NCBI GenBank assembly: GCA_019309605.1 | Contig: JAFDFW010000027.1 | Location: forward strand, 1-11,647 | From: Deltaproteobacteria bacterium | GTDB taxonomy: Bacteria; Myxococcota_A; Polyangia; Polyangiales; Houyiibacteriaceae | DNA: 11,647 nt | Direction: 5' to 3' | Shown: positions 5,829 to 11,647 of the stretch, piece by piece | How positions within the stretch are numbered: position 1 is the stretch's first letter | Layout of the letters: each line of letters opens with the position of its first letter | Position numbers and translations under genes: made by a program | Notes under the pieces: generated by a model | Databases searched by the model: none | What the model saw: the letters and a program-made list of their open reading frames with translations, nothing else | Told to the model about the DNA's origin: nothing

Positions 5829-7769
5829 TTATCTCGGCGTGTACCAGATCGGAGACGAGTAGGCTCGCTCCTGCGTCGTCATCGGCGCTTTCTTGGGCAG
5901 CTTCGCGCCGTAGCGTTTGACGTCGTAGCAGGTCCACCGCGGAGTGGGGATCTCCAACACGCGCACATAGTAGAACGCGGTCTGGCCGGCATCGAAGTCC
6001 GGGTCGGTCCACACCTTGATGAGCTCTTTGGCGCCGATACTGTTTTTATAACTGCACTTGGCCACTTTCACCGTGTTGCCCACCGCAGGCACCTTGCCCT
6101 TCTTGTCGGGCTTGCGGTCGTCCGACCACGCCACGTCGTACACCTTTTCGTGGGTCTTACCCTTCGCATCGACCCATCCTTTGACGATCTGCACGCGGTC
6201 GAGATTCGCTCCGTCAGCCTCCTTCATCGCGGCCACGACGAACGTAGGCGCCGACTTGCCTTGCGCCGGTGTGAGGTCACCCCCCATCGGCACGCCGCGC
6301 TCATAGCCTGCCTTGACGAAGTCTCCTGAGAGGTCGGCGTCGGTGAAGTCCCAGCCGCCAAACAGCCGCACCGTCATCCGCGGTCCGGTGGTCGCGTAGA
6401 CCTCCTTGCGCTCCATCGCCTCGAACAGCGCCTTGCGCGTGTTCTCGGTGGCCCAGACCGCGGCGTAGCCCGAGGCGACCTGCTGCCATCCGTAGAGCTT
6501 CCCGCCTTTGCCCTCGTGAAACAGGTTCTTCGCTCGCTCGTCGTTAGGCTCAAGCCCGGAGTGCTTACCGAAGAAGGTGTCGTCGTCAGCGGTGGCGAGC
6601 CCGGTGTGGGTGTCGGTGGAGCCGATCATGCCGAACTTGAACGGATTGGCTCCGAGCTTGTTCCCCAACGCCAGCCCCCTCTTGAGGGCCTCGCGCGCAT
6701 ACTCGCCGGCGAGCATGCTGTTCTTCTTGGCCTGGCTCAGATCCAGATTGCCAACGTCCCAGTTCTCGAAGTCGGCAAACTCGTCGTCGGGGGACAAGAA
6801 TGGATGCGCCTCCCCGTCACCCTTCATCTGGGTAACTTCGTACAGTGGCTCATAGCGGATGCGCCGCTGCGCGTAGGCCTTGTCGAACGGCTCCCCGCCC
6901 TGGGTCTCCAGCACGAACATTACGCCGTTGCTCAGGTTTCCGTTGTGGGCGATGGCCAGCACCCGGCCCCCGGTCTTCTTCTCGTAAGCGGCCAGCGCGT
7001 CCCACAGCTTCTCTGGATCGTCGGAGTCATACGCCGAAAACGGAACGATTTGGCGGGTGCGGTCCGGGCCGTCGACGAAGATCACGACTCGGTGCAGGTT
7101 CATGGACCCGGGCATGCTCGTCCACTCGTAGCCGGCGAACGCGGTGAACGTGCCGGGTGCGTTGTACTTCTCGGCGGCCGCGATCATCTCTTCCCATAGG
7201 GGCCGTGTCTCCTCTCCCTCGAGCTCGAGCTCTTTGGGGAACTTGCCCTGGGCAAAGGTCTCGATGAAGTCAAGGGTTGCCGCGACGGCGTCCTGCCCGC
7301 CTTTCTTGAACCCCTCGTACCACTCCTTGCCCTTCGGGTTGGCCAGGACCTTGGGGTCACCCGACTTGAGGAGCTTGAAAAAGCCGAGGTTCTCGGCGTG
7401 GTCCGCCACCACGAGGAAGTCGAGCGGCTTCTTCAGCTTGGCTTTGAGCCCCTTGGATGCCGTCACTTCCTCGCCTCGGGCAAAGCGATAGGCATCCTCG
7501 GGCGTAGTGGTTGCTCCGAACATCCCCGCGTCGAGAGAGAGGCTGGTGTGAACATGAGTGTCGCCAAAGAACGCGCGGGTCGGATACGCGGGAGCCGCCT
7601 TGGGCGCAGCAGGAGCCTTCGGCTTCTCTGTGGTCTTGGGCTCCTCAGTGACCGGGGCCTCGGTTTTCTTCTGACACCCAGAGGCCAAAAGCGTCATCAT
7701 GAGCGAAGCAGCAAAGACACAGCGGAATGAAGACATGGGGTACCTCATGAGTGCGAGGGAACGAGACAT
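5829..7769 (-). CDS. DUF3604 PHP-like lipoprotein
   Basis: Predicted 646-residue DUF3604 (PF12228) protein. The ATG at 7769 follows GGAGGAG with good spacing; later in-frame Mets at 7748 and 7736 are possible, the latter with a weaker GAGG. The N-terminus is a lipoprotein signal with LLASG|C32, then a Lys/Pro/Ala-rich linker to about residue 62. The catalytic-looking domain opens with FFGDTHVHTSLSLDAG (H72, H74), then VVADHAENLG (D123, H124), LAIAHNGN and GSTDTHTGLA, which resemble the metal-binding histidines of PHP phosphoesterases. Reaction and substrate of DUF3604 are unknown to me. It heads the operon with the isomerase and HupE/UreJ genes; I recall similar DUF3604-PPIase-HupE clusters in other proteobacteria. 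No confident promoter was found upstream. Confidence 0.88.
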   Translation of the reverse strand: MSRSLALMRYPMSSFRCVFAASLMMTLLASGCQKKTEAPVTEEPKTTEKPKAPAAPKAAPAYPTRAFFGDTHVHTSLSLDAGMFGATTTPEDAYRFARGEEVTASKGLKAKLKKPLDFLVVADHAENLGFFKLLKSGDPKVLANPKGKEWYEGFKKGGQDAVAATLDFIETFAQGKFPKELELEGEETRPLWEEMIAAAEKYNAPGTFTAFAGYEWTSMPGSMNLHRVVIFVDGPDRTRQIVPFSAYDSDDPEKLWDALAAYEKKTGGRVLAIAHNGNLSNGVMFVLETQGGEPFDKAYAQRRIRYEPLYEVTQMKGDGEAHPFLSPDDEFADFENWDVGNLDLSQAKKNSMLAGEYAREALKRGLALGNKLGANPFKFGMIGSTDTHTGLATADDDTFFGKHSGLEPNDERAKNLFHEGKGGKLYGWQQVASGYAAVWATENTRKALFEAMERKEVYATTGPRMTVRLFGGWDFTDADLSGDFVKAGYERGVPMGGDLTPAQGKSAPTFVVAAMKEADGANLDRVQIVKGWVDAKGKTHEKVYDVAWSDDRKPDKKGKVPAVGNTVKVAKCSYKNSIGAKELIKVWTDPDFDAGQTAFYYVRVLEIPTPRWTCYDVKRYGAKLPKKAPMTTQERAYSSPIWYTPR

Positions 7770-8010
7770 CCACTCCTCCGGGGGTGAAGGAGGGTTGGAA
7801 GCTACCTATTCAGCTCGTGTTTGACCAGCCATAACGGCGTCTGGGAGTTGTAACCACCTTGCCACGGGGCTCGCTCGCGCGGTCCGAGCGACGACTGAGC
7901 ATCTGCGCACGTTCGCCGCACGTGGCACTCAGCGAAGATCGCGTCGACCGCCACGCAAGCATGGCCCTTGACGCTGACGACATCAACAGCCTAAATCGTG
8001 TAGCAACTCG
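7770..8010. other. Divergent intergenic region
   Basis: 241 bp between the DUF3604 operon (minus) and the MetA-type gene (plus). It contains a perfect 7-bp inverted repeat, TCGCTCG (7871-7877) and CGAGCGA (7885-7891), with a 7-nt loop and no T-run, which could be an operator or a chance GC-rich hairpin. A candidate plus-strand promoter is listed separately. No small gene with a credible start was seen. Confidence 0.5.
7968..7997 (+). promoter_or_regulatory. Candidate promoter of the MetA-type gene
   Basis: TTGACG (7968-7973, five of six to the -35 consensus), 18 bp, then TAAATC (7992-7997, weak -10). Transcription would begin near 8004, leaving a leader of only about 7 nt before the ATG at 8011. 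That fits the absence of a Shine-Dalgarno sequence there, so the message may be leaderless. Sigma-factor preferences of this organism are unknown. Confidence 0.3.
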
Positions 8011-9051
8011 ATGATCCGGTTCGCAACATGGGCGTCTGTCATCGCACTCAGCGCGGCGGCATTCGTACCGATCGCGCGTGCGCAGCTAACCCGTCCCTCC
8101 TCCCTTCACGTGGGTTTCTACCAGCCCGGAGTCGCCAACCTCCGGGACTATGCAACTCCCCCGGCCGGCTTCTACATCATCGACTACAACATTTGGACGA
8201 AATCGGATGGCTACTACGACCGAAATGGCGATCGCGTCGATGAGGTCGACCTGTCCCAGATCGACCCGAGCTTGGGCAGCGTAAACCTCGATCTTGACGA
8301 GAAGGCCTATGTCAATGCTCTTGTCATCGCCTGGGTCTCGAGAAGGCTAGAGCCGTTTGGCGACGCCCGTTATGTGGCTGCATTGGTGCCCACGTTCGTG
8401 AGTGCAAACTACCGCGTGAGTGTGTATCCCGCCGACGGGACCAATGGCGCACGTGCCGAAGGAGGCGCCGGCGGGTTCGGGGACATGGCCTTTATCCCGT
8501 TAGGACTGGCTTGGTCCTTCGATCAGAAATTCGACCTCAGCTTCTTTTACACCGTCTACGCGCCCACTGGGCGCTATGAAACCGGAGCCGACGACAACAC
8601 CGGCGTTGGCTACTGGGGCCATCAGTTTCAGGTACCCTTCTATGTGTACTTCCTCGATCAGGCGACGGCGCTGGCCGTCATTCCCACGTTCGAGGTCAAC
8701 AACCGAATCAGTGGCACCAACGTCAGGCCGGGCTCCCGCTTTACTCTTGAGTACGGCATCAGTCAGTACTTCACCGAGTGGCTGGAACTGATGATCGTGA
8801 ACGCCCACAGCCTTCAGGTCGAGGACGATAAAGGGTCCGATGTTTGGTGGCGAGGAACGCGGCTCGACGGAAAAGATCGCAAGAACACCGTCGTCGTTGG
8901 TGTGGGGGCTTGGCCGTGGAAGGAGCGGCTGTATCTGTCCTTCAAGTACGCTCGGGACTACGCTGTGCGACAACGGTTCGTCAACAACACCTTCTCTCTG
9001 ACCTTAACGTTCGTGACAGGTTTGCTCGGCGACCCAGCACCAGGGGGCTAA
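8011..9051 (+). CDS. Outer-membrane protein, MetA-pathway of phenol degradation (transporter-like) family
   Basis: Predicted 346-residue protein. Residues 1-24 are a cleavable signal peptide ending IARA|Q. The mature part has the pattern of the Phenol_MetA_deg family (PF13557): an early segment with PPAGFYIIDYN, then alternating aromatic-hydrophobic strands such as VNALVIAWVSR, VAALVPTF, LSFFYTVYAPTGRYE, WGHQFQVPFYVYF, LAVIPTFEVN and LYLSFKYARDYAV, ending in a strand-like TFSLTLTFVTG. Family members are predicted beta-barrels often found near aromatic degradation genes, but none are nearby, so the substrate is open. The ATG has no ribosome site. Its TAA shares bases with the stop of the convergent lipid kinase gene, so no terminator fits between them. 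Confidence 0.82.
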   Translation: MIRFATWASVIALSAAAFVPIARAQLTRPSSLHVGFYQPGVANLRDYATPPAGFYIIDYNIWTKSDGYYDRNGDRVDEVDLSQIDPSLGSVNLDLDEKAYVNALVIAWVSRRLEPFGDARYVAALVPTFVSANYRVSVYPADGTNGARAEGGAGGFGDMAFIPLGLAWSFDQKFDLSFFYTVYAPTGRYETGADDNTGVGYWGHQFQVPFYVYFLDQATALAVIPTFEVNNRISGTNVRPGSRFTLEYGISQYFTEWLELMIVNAHSLQVEDDKGSDVWWRGTRLDGKDRKNTVVVGVGAWPWKERLYLSFKYARDYAVRQRFVNNTFSLTLTFVTGLLGDPAPGG

Positions 9052-9935
9052 AACACGACGCCGAGATGCTTCGGGAGCACGGAGAACTCGAGCTTGCGCT
9101 CGAGCATGGGCTCACCGTCCAGATTGAAGTGCAGGTCTCTCGTCGACTCGATCGTGAACTCAGACAATTGCCGGTAGTGAAGGAAGCGGTTGTCCGGGTT
9201 TTCGGGCATTTTTACCTCGGCCGCGAGCCGCGCGACGTCGGCGGCTGGCCCATCGCTCACCACCGCGAGATCGAGCATTCCGTCGTCGAGGCGCGCCTTT
9301 GGTGCAACCTCGAAGCCTCCACCCGCCAAGCGGTTGTTCCCTACGGCCATGAACACCATGTTTCCCTCTGCTGGCTCCTGTCCAGGAACCAGGAGCCGAC
9401 CTTCGTAGGGCTTGACGCCCAACGCTTTGATCAGGCCCATGATGGCATATGCGCCGCCACCGAGTGCCTTTTTCAAAGGAGCTGGTGTGGTGGCGGTGAT
9501 TTCAGCGCCAAAACCGCCGCTAGCCACGTTGACGAAGTAACGGCCGTTGACGCAACCTACGTCGATCTCGTGCGCGGGCGACACGCAGGCGATCTCCAAG
9601 CACTGCTTCAGGTCATCGCAAGGCAGGCCGCAACCATGCGCGAAATCGTTGGCGGTCCCGAGCGGAAGCACGCCCATCGCGGCCCGCGGTCGCTCTTTCC
9701 CATCGCCAACCAGGACGTTCGCTACGGTGTTGACCGTCCCGTCCCCGCCGCCGGCAATGATGCGCTCGGCGCCATCTGCTAACGCTTCTTCGATGACTCG
9801 TGAAGCGTCCTCCTTGTCCCAGGGAATCCGGACGCGGAGCTCGATGCCTCCGCTTCGGACGTGCTTCACGGCCTCTTCGACCACAGGCCGGTTCGCAGCT
9901 TTGCGATTCAAGACGAGGCACACTTTCGACGCCAT
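9048..9935 (-). CDS. yegS: YegS-type lipid kinase
   Basis: Predicted 295-residue diacylglycerol-kinase-family lipid kinase, close to the usual ~300 residues. The ATP-binding domain carries GGGDGTVN (62-69) and PLGTANDFA (91-99). The second, beta-sandwich domain contains FVNVASGGFGAEIT, NNRLAGGG, LDDGMLDL and the C-terminal FNLDGEP. Order and wording match YegS closely, including TTP/LKKALG and an internal GLIKALG segment. E. coli YegS phosphorylates phosphatidylglycerol in vitro; the physiological substrate is uncertain. The ATG at 9935 has AAGGA six bases upstream. The next gene on the same strand, CorA-type, ends 195 bp upstream, so it probably has its own promoter. Confidence 0.93.
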   Translation of the reverse strand: MASKVCLVLNRKAANRPVVEEAVKHVRSGGIELRVRIPWDKEDASRVIEEALADGAERIIAGGGDGTVNTVANVLVGDGKERPRAAMGVLPLGTANDFAHGCGLPCDDLKQCLEIACVSPAHEIDVGCVNGRYFVNVASGGFGAEITATTPAPLKKALGGGAYAIMGLIKALGVKPYEGRLLVPGQEPAEGNMVFMAVGNNRLAGGGFEVAPKARLDDGMLDLAVVSDGPAADVARLAAEVKMPENPDNRFLHYRQLSEFTIESTRDLHFNLDGEPMLERKLEFSVLPKHLGVVF

Positions 9936-10077
9936 ACTGATTCCTTGTCGTGGAGGGGCCCGAGCATACTACATCACCAGCGCCCGCGTCCGCCGGTCGG
10001 GGTTTCGCAGGAGAGGACAGTCAGGGCCGGCTCAACGGCTGGTACGTTGCCATCAGCATCCATTTGAGCTTCCTCTC

Positions 10078-10103
10078 GGACGTTCGGAACCGGTCGAACG
10101 TCC
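10078..10103. promoter_or_regulatory. Perfect 9-bp inverted repeat between yegS and the CorA gene
   Basis: GGACGTTCG (10078-10086) and CGAACGTCC (10095-10103) flank an 8-bp centre containing the palindrome ACCGGT. It lies 27 bp beyond the stop of the CorA gene and about 143 bp upstream of the yegS start. It could be a terminator stem for the CorA transcript, but no T-run follows on either strand, or a regulator site for yegS. Confidence 0.5.
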
Positions 10104-10130
10104 TCCCGACAGTCGTAATTGTGGACAGTG

Positions 10131-11120
10131 TTAGCGGCCGGCCCAGCCCATTTTGCGTGCGACCCAGAGTGGAACGGTGGCGGACAGAAACATGAGGCCG
10201 AGCGCGAACATGTAGGCGTACTTTTCGTTGAGTTCGGGCATGTTTTGAAAGTTCATCCCCCAGACGGCGCCGAGAAGGGTGGGTGGCATGAAGATCGTGG
10301 CAATGATCGAAAACCAGCGGGCGCTCGCGTTTTGTCTGATGCCGATGTAACCGATGGTCGCATCGACCAGCCGGGCGAGCTGATCCTCGACCGATGTGGC
10401 AAAATCCCTCACGCTGATCACGTCGCTCGCCAACCCATCAACCTCGGCTCGCGTTTCGGGCGACAAAGCCACCCTCGGGTCGTTCTTGAGCGTCTCGACG
10501 AGACGTGTGATCACGCGGTGCCCGAAACGAACTTCCACCATGCGCGCTTGTCGCGGACCGAGGTCGGAGAGGAGCTCCTCCAGGTCGAGCTCCGCTCTCG
10601 AGGTGCTGCCTGGGGTGAAAAGCTTGTGGGAGTGACGCCGGACTTCGGCTTCGGCTTCGTCTAGAGCCGCAAACGCGATTTCTATCGCGCGCGACACGAT
10701 GCGGACGAGAACCTGGGTATGAGGGTGCGCGCCCGCCTTCATGCTTGGCATCTCGCGAGCCGTCTGGTCGACGGCGGGCGTCGATCCGGTCCGTACGGTG
10801 ATGAGCTTTCCCTGGCCTACGAGCATCGCCACGTTCGCGCTCTCCGGGGCAACCGCGAACGCGCCTTTTGCACGATCGGCGCGAAAAAGGACGGTGAGCT
10901 GCTGGTTATCGATCTCCACGTGACCGTATATGTCGAGCTTGCGAACGGGTTCATCGATCTCGAAGCGCAGACCTAGCTGGCTCACCAGGCTTTGGGCCTC
11001 TTCGACGGTGTGATCTCGGACATCAACCCAGACTGCTTCCGCAGGGATGTCTCCGGGCGCAACTTCGACCGGTTTGAACCGACCATCCTCGACGACGTAG
11101 CCTGTGATTTGCATGGCCAT
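10131..11120 (-). CDS. corA: CorA-type divalent cation channel
   Basis: Predicted 329-residue CorA/ZntB-superfamily protein from the ATG at 11120; a second ATG at 11114 and a TTG at 11156 are alternatives, and no strong ribosome site decides between them. The N-terminal cytoplasmic domain has an alpha/beta part with FEIDEPVRKLDIYGHVEI, then long helices to about residue 265. Two membrane helices follow (about 269-287 and 301-322), separated by the signature GMNF (288-291) and the loop MPELNEKYAY, with a short basic C-terminus (ARKMGWAGR). GMN is the selectivity motif of CorA Mg2+ channels, which assemble as pentamers; Mg2+, Co2+ or Zn2+ are possible substrates. It appears monocistronic. Confidence 0.9.
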   Translation of the reverse strand: MAMQITGYVVEDGRFKPVEVAPGDIPAEAVWVDVRDHTVEEAQSLVSQLGLRFEIDEPVRKLDIYGHVEIDNQQLTVLFRADRAKGAFAVAPESANVAMLVGQGKLITVRTGSTPAVDQTAREMPSMKAGAHPHTQVLVRIVSRAIEIAFAALDEAEAEVRRHSHKLFTPGSTSRAELDLEELLSDLGPRQARMVEVRFGHRVITRLVETLKNDPRVALSPETRAEVDGLASDVISVRDFATSVEDQLARLVDATIGYIGIRQNASARWFSIIATIFMPPTLLGAVWGMNFQNMPELNEKYAYMFALGLMFLSATVPLWVARKMGWAGR

Positions 11121-11135
11121 GATCTGCCCGATGAG

Positions 11136-11157
11136 CAGTGTCAGCGCCAGTGTCAAC
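11136..11157 (-). promoter_or_regulatory. Direct repeat and -35-like box upstream of the CorA gene
   Basis: CAGTGTCA occurs at 11136-11143 and 11148-11155, a 12-bp period. The outer copy overlaps a perfect TTGACA on the minus strand (11157-11152). A -10 at standard spacing would read CATCGG, which is poor, so the promoter assignment is weak. The repeat could be a regulator site, or fall within coding sequence if the TTG at 11156 is the real start. Confidence 0.25.
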
Positions 11158-11271
11158 GTGGAAGCGGCTCGGGCGTCGAGCGGCCGAGATAGACGAAGCC
11201 GCCGCGTGGCACCCTCAGGTCAACGAGCCCGGATTCCTCACCCGAAGGTCGGCGATAAGCCAGCCTCCTGT

Positions 11272-11647
11272 TCAACGACTGCCGGTTCGCTTGAGCGGAT
11301 AGTCTTGAATGAGGACCTCGGGGGGGACGCCGTACTCCTCGTGAATCAGGCGTATCATCGACAGTGTCATCGGTCGCTTTCGATTCAGAATCTCGCTCGC
11401 GCGTGGACGACTGCCGAGGATCCTCGCGAGATCCGCAGTGGGCACGCCCAATTGGTCTAGGCGAAACTTGAGCGCTTCGATCGGGTCTGGGGGCACGTCT
11501 TGGACTAGGGCTGACTCATACGCATCCGCCAGGGTCGCCAGAACCTCCAATCGAGCTGCTTCGGCCTTCGTGAGCTTCTTGGTTACTTCCTTGTCCATGA
11601 GCCTGGTGATCTCGCGCGTCGCTGCGTCGCAATCCCTTTGATTTCGA
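11272..11647 (-). CDS. higA: HigA-type antitoxin (helix-turn-helix), 5' end beyond the window
   Basis: The frame with an ATG at 11598 stays open to the right edge, and the extra residues (RNQRDCDAATREITRLMD) match the usual start of COG5499 HigA-type antitoxins, as in 'I-R-N-x-x-D-Y-x-x-A-x-x-x-I-x-x-L-M-D'. The true start is therefore probably outside the window and the visible part is about 124 codons. Next come the LEVLATLADAYE helix and the PPDPIEALKFRLDQLG segment, then the HTH domain (LARILGSRPRASEILNRKR, MTLSMIRLIHEEYGVP). Such proteins bind their own promoter and neutralise a RelE-fold HigB toxin, usually encoded just upstream, here off the right edge. The 3' end, LIQDYPLKRTGSR, is complete. 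Confidence 0.85.
   Translation of the reverse strand, partial: RNQRDCDAATREITRLMDKEVTKKLTKAEAARLEVLATLADAYESALVQDVPPDPIEALKFRLDQLGVPTADLARILGSRPRASEILNRKRPMTLSMIRLIHEEYGVPPEVLIQDYPLKRTGSR

Noticed and set aside
6516..7199. Plus-strand 227-codon frame over the DUF3604 gene
   Set aside because: It lies antisense to conserved DUF3604 motifs and has no ribosome site or known motif.
7748..7769. Downstream starts for the DUF3604 lipoprotein
   Set aside because: ATG at 7736 would give a shorter, tidier signal peptide, but GGAGGAG before the ATG at 7769 is the strongest ribosome site; kept as an alternative only.
8844..9782. Plus-strand 312-codon frame over yegS
   Set aside because: It is a shadow of two confidently identified genes and shows no domain.
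11121..11156. TTG start for the CorA protein adding a short hydrophobic N-terminus
   Set aside because: CorA proteins do not normally carry an N-terminal hydrophobic leader; the ATGs at 11120 or 11114 fit better, though this is not proven.

Overview
The window looks like a chromosomal segment of a high-GC, Gram-negative bacterium, most likely a myxobacterium or relative (Myxococcota, Polyangia-like). I infer this from two lipoproteins with long GGTGG/GSAG linkers behind a lipobox, a DUF1554-type domain, a large repeat-built surface lipoprotein, an outer-membrane 'MetA-pathway' protein, and GC-rich codon use. No marker gene fixes the species.

Left part (1-3941) is an accessory region. Three collinear copies of an exactly 161-bp repeat (16-176, 1458-1618, 3711-3871) each begin with the 3' half of a tRNA-Gly(GCC) gene read on the minus strand, broken at the anticodon loop, followed by about 115 bp of shared non-tRNA sequence. 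Each spacer between copies carries one surface lipoprotein gene: a DUF1554 protein (409-1218, minus) and a Big_5 plus eight-repeat propeller-like protein (1879-3651, plus). Copy 1 abuts the remnant of an IS4/Tn5-type transposase N-terminus. Copy 3 abuts the first ~23 codons of a DUF3302-like membrane protein gene that is cut off at the repeat edge. This looks like repeated integration or recombination at tRNA-derived att sites, giving a cassette-like array; no recombinase gene is present in the window.

Middle part (3985-7769, minus) is a compact three-gene operon: DUF3604 PHP-like lipoprotein, membrane-anchored parvulin-type peptidyl-prolyl isomerase and HupE/UreJ-type membrane protein. The first pair is joined by TAAATG (stop abutting start) and the second by a GTGA overlap. 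The DUF3302-like fragment lies 43 bp downstream and was probably a fourth gene before the repeat cut it off.

Right part (7770-11647) is ordinary chromosome: an outer-membrane phenol/MetA-type protein (plus), a YegS-type lipid kinase (minus) sharing stop-codon bases with it, a CorA-type divalent-cation channel (minus), and a HigA-type antitoxin (minus) whose start lies beyond the right edge. No intact tRNA, rRNA, CRISPR array or complete insertion sequence was found.
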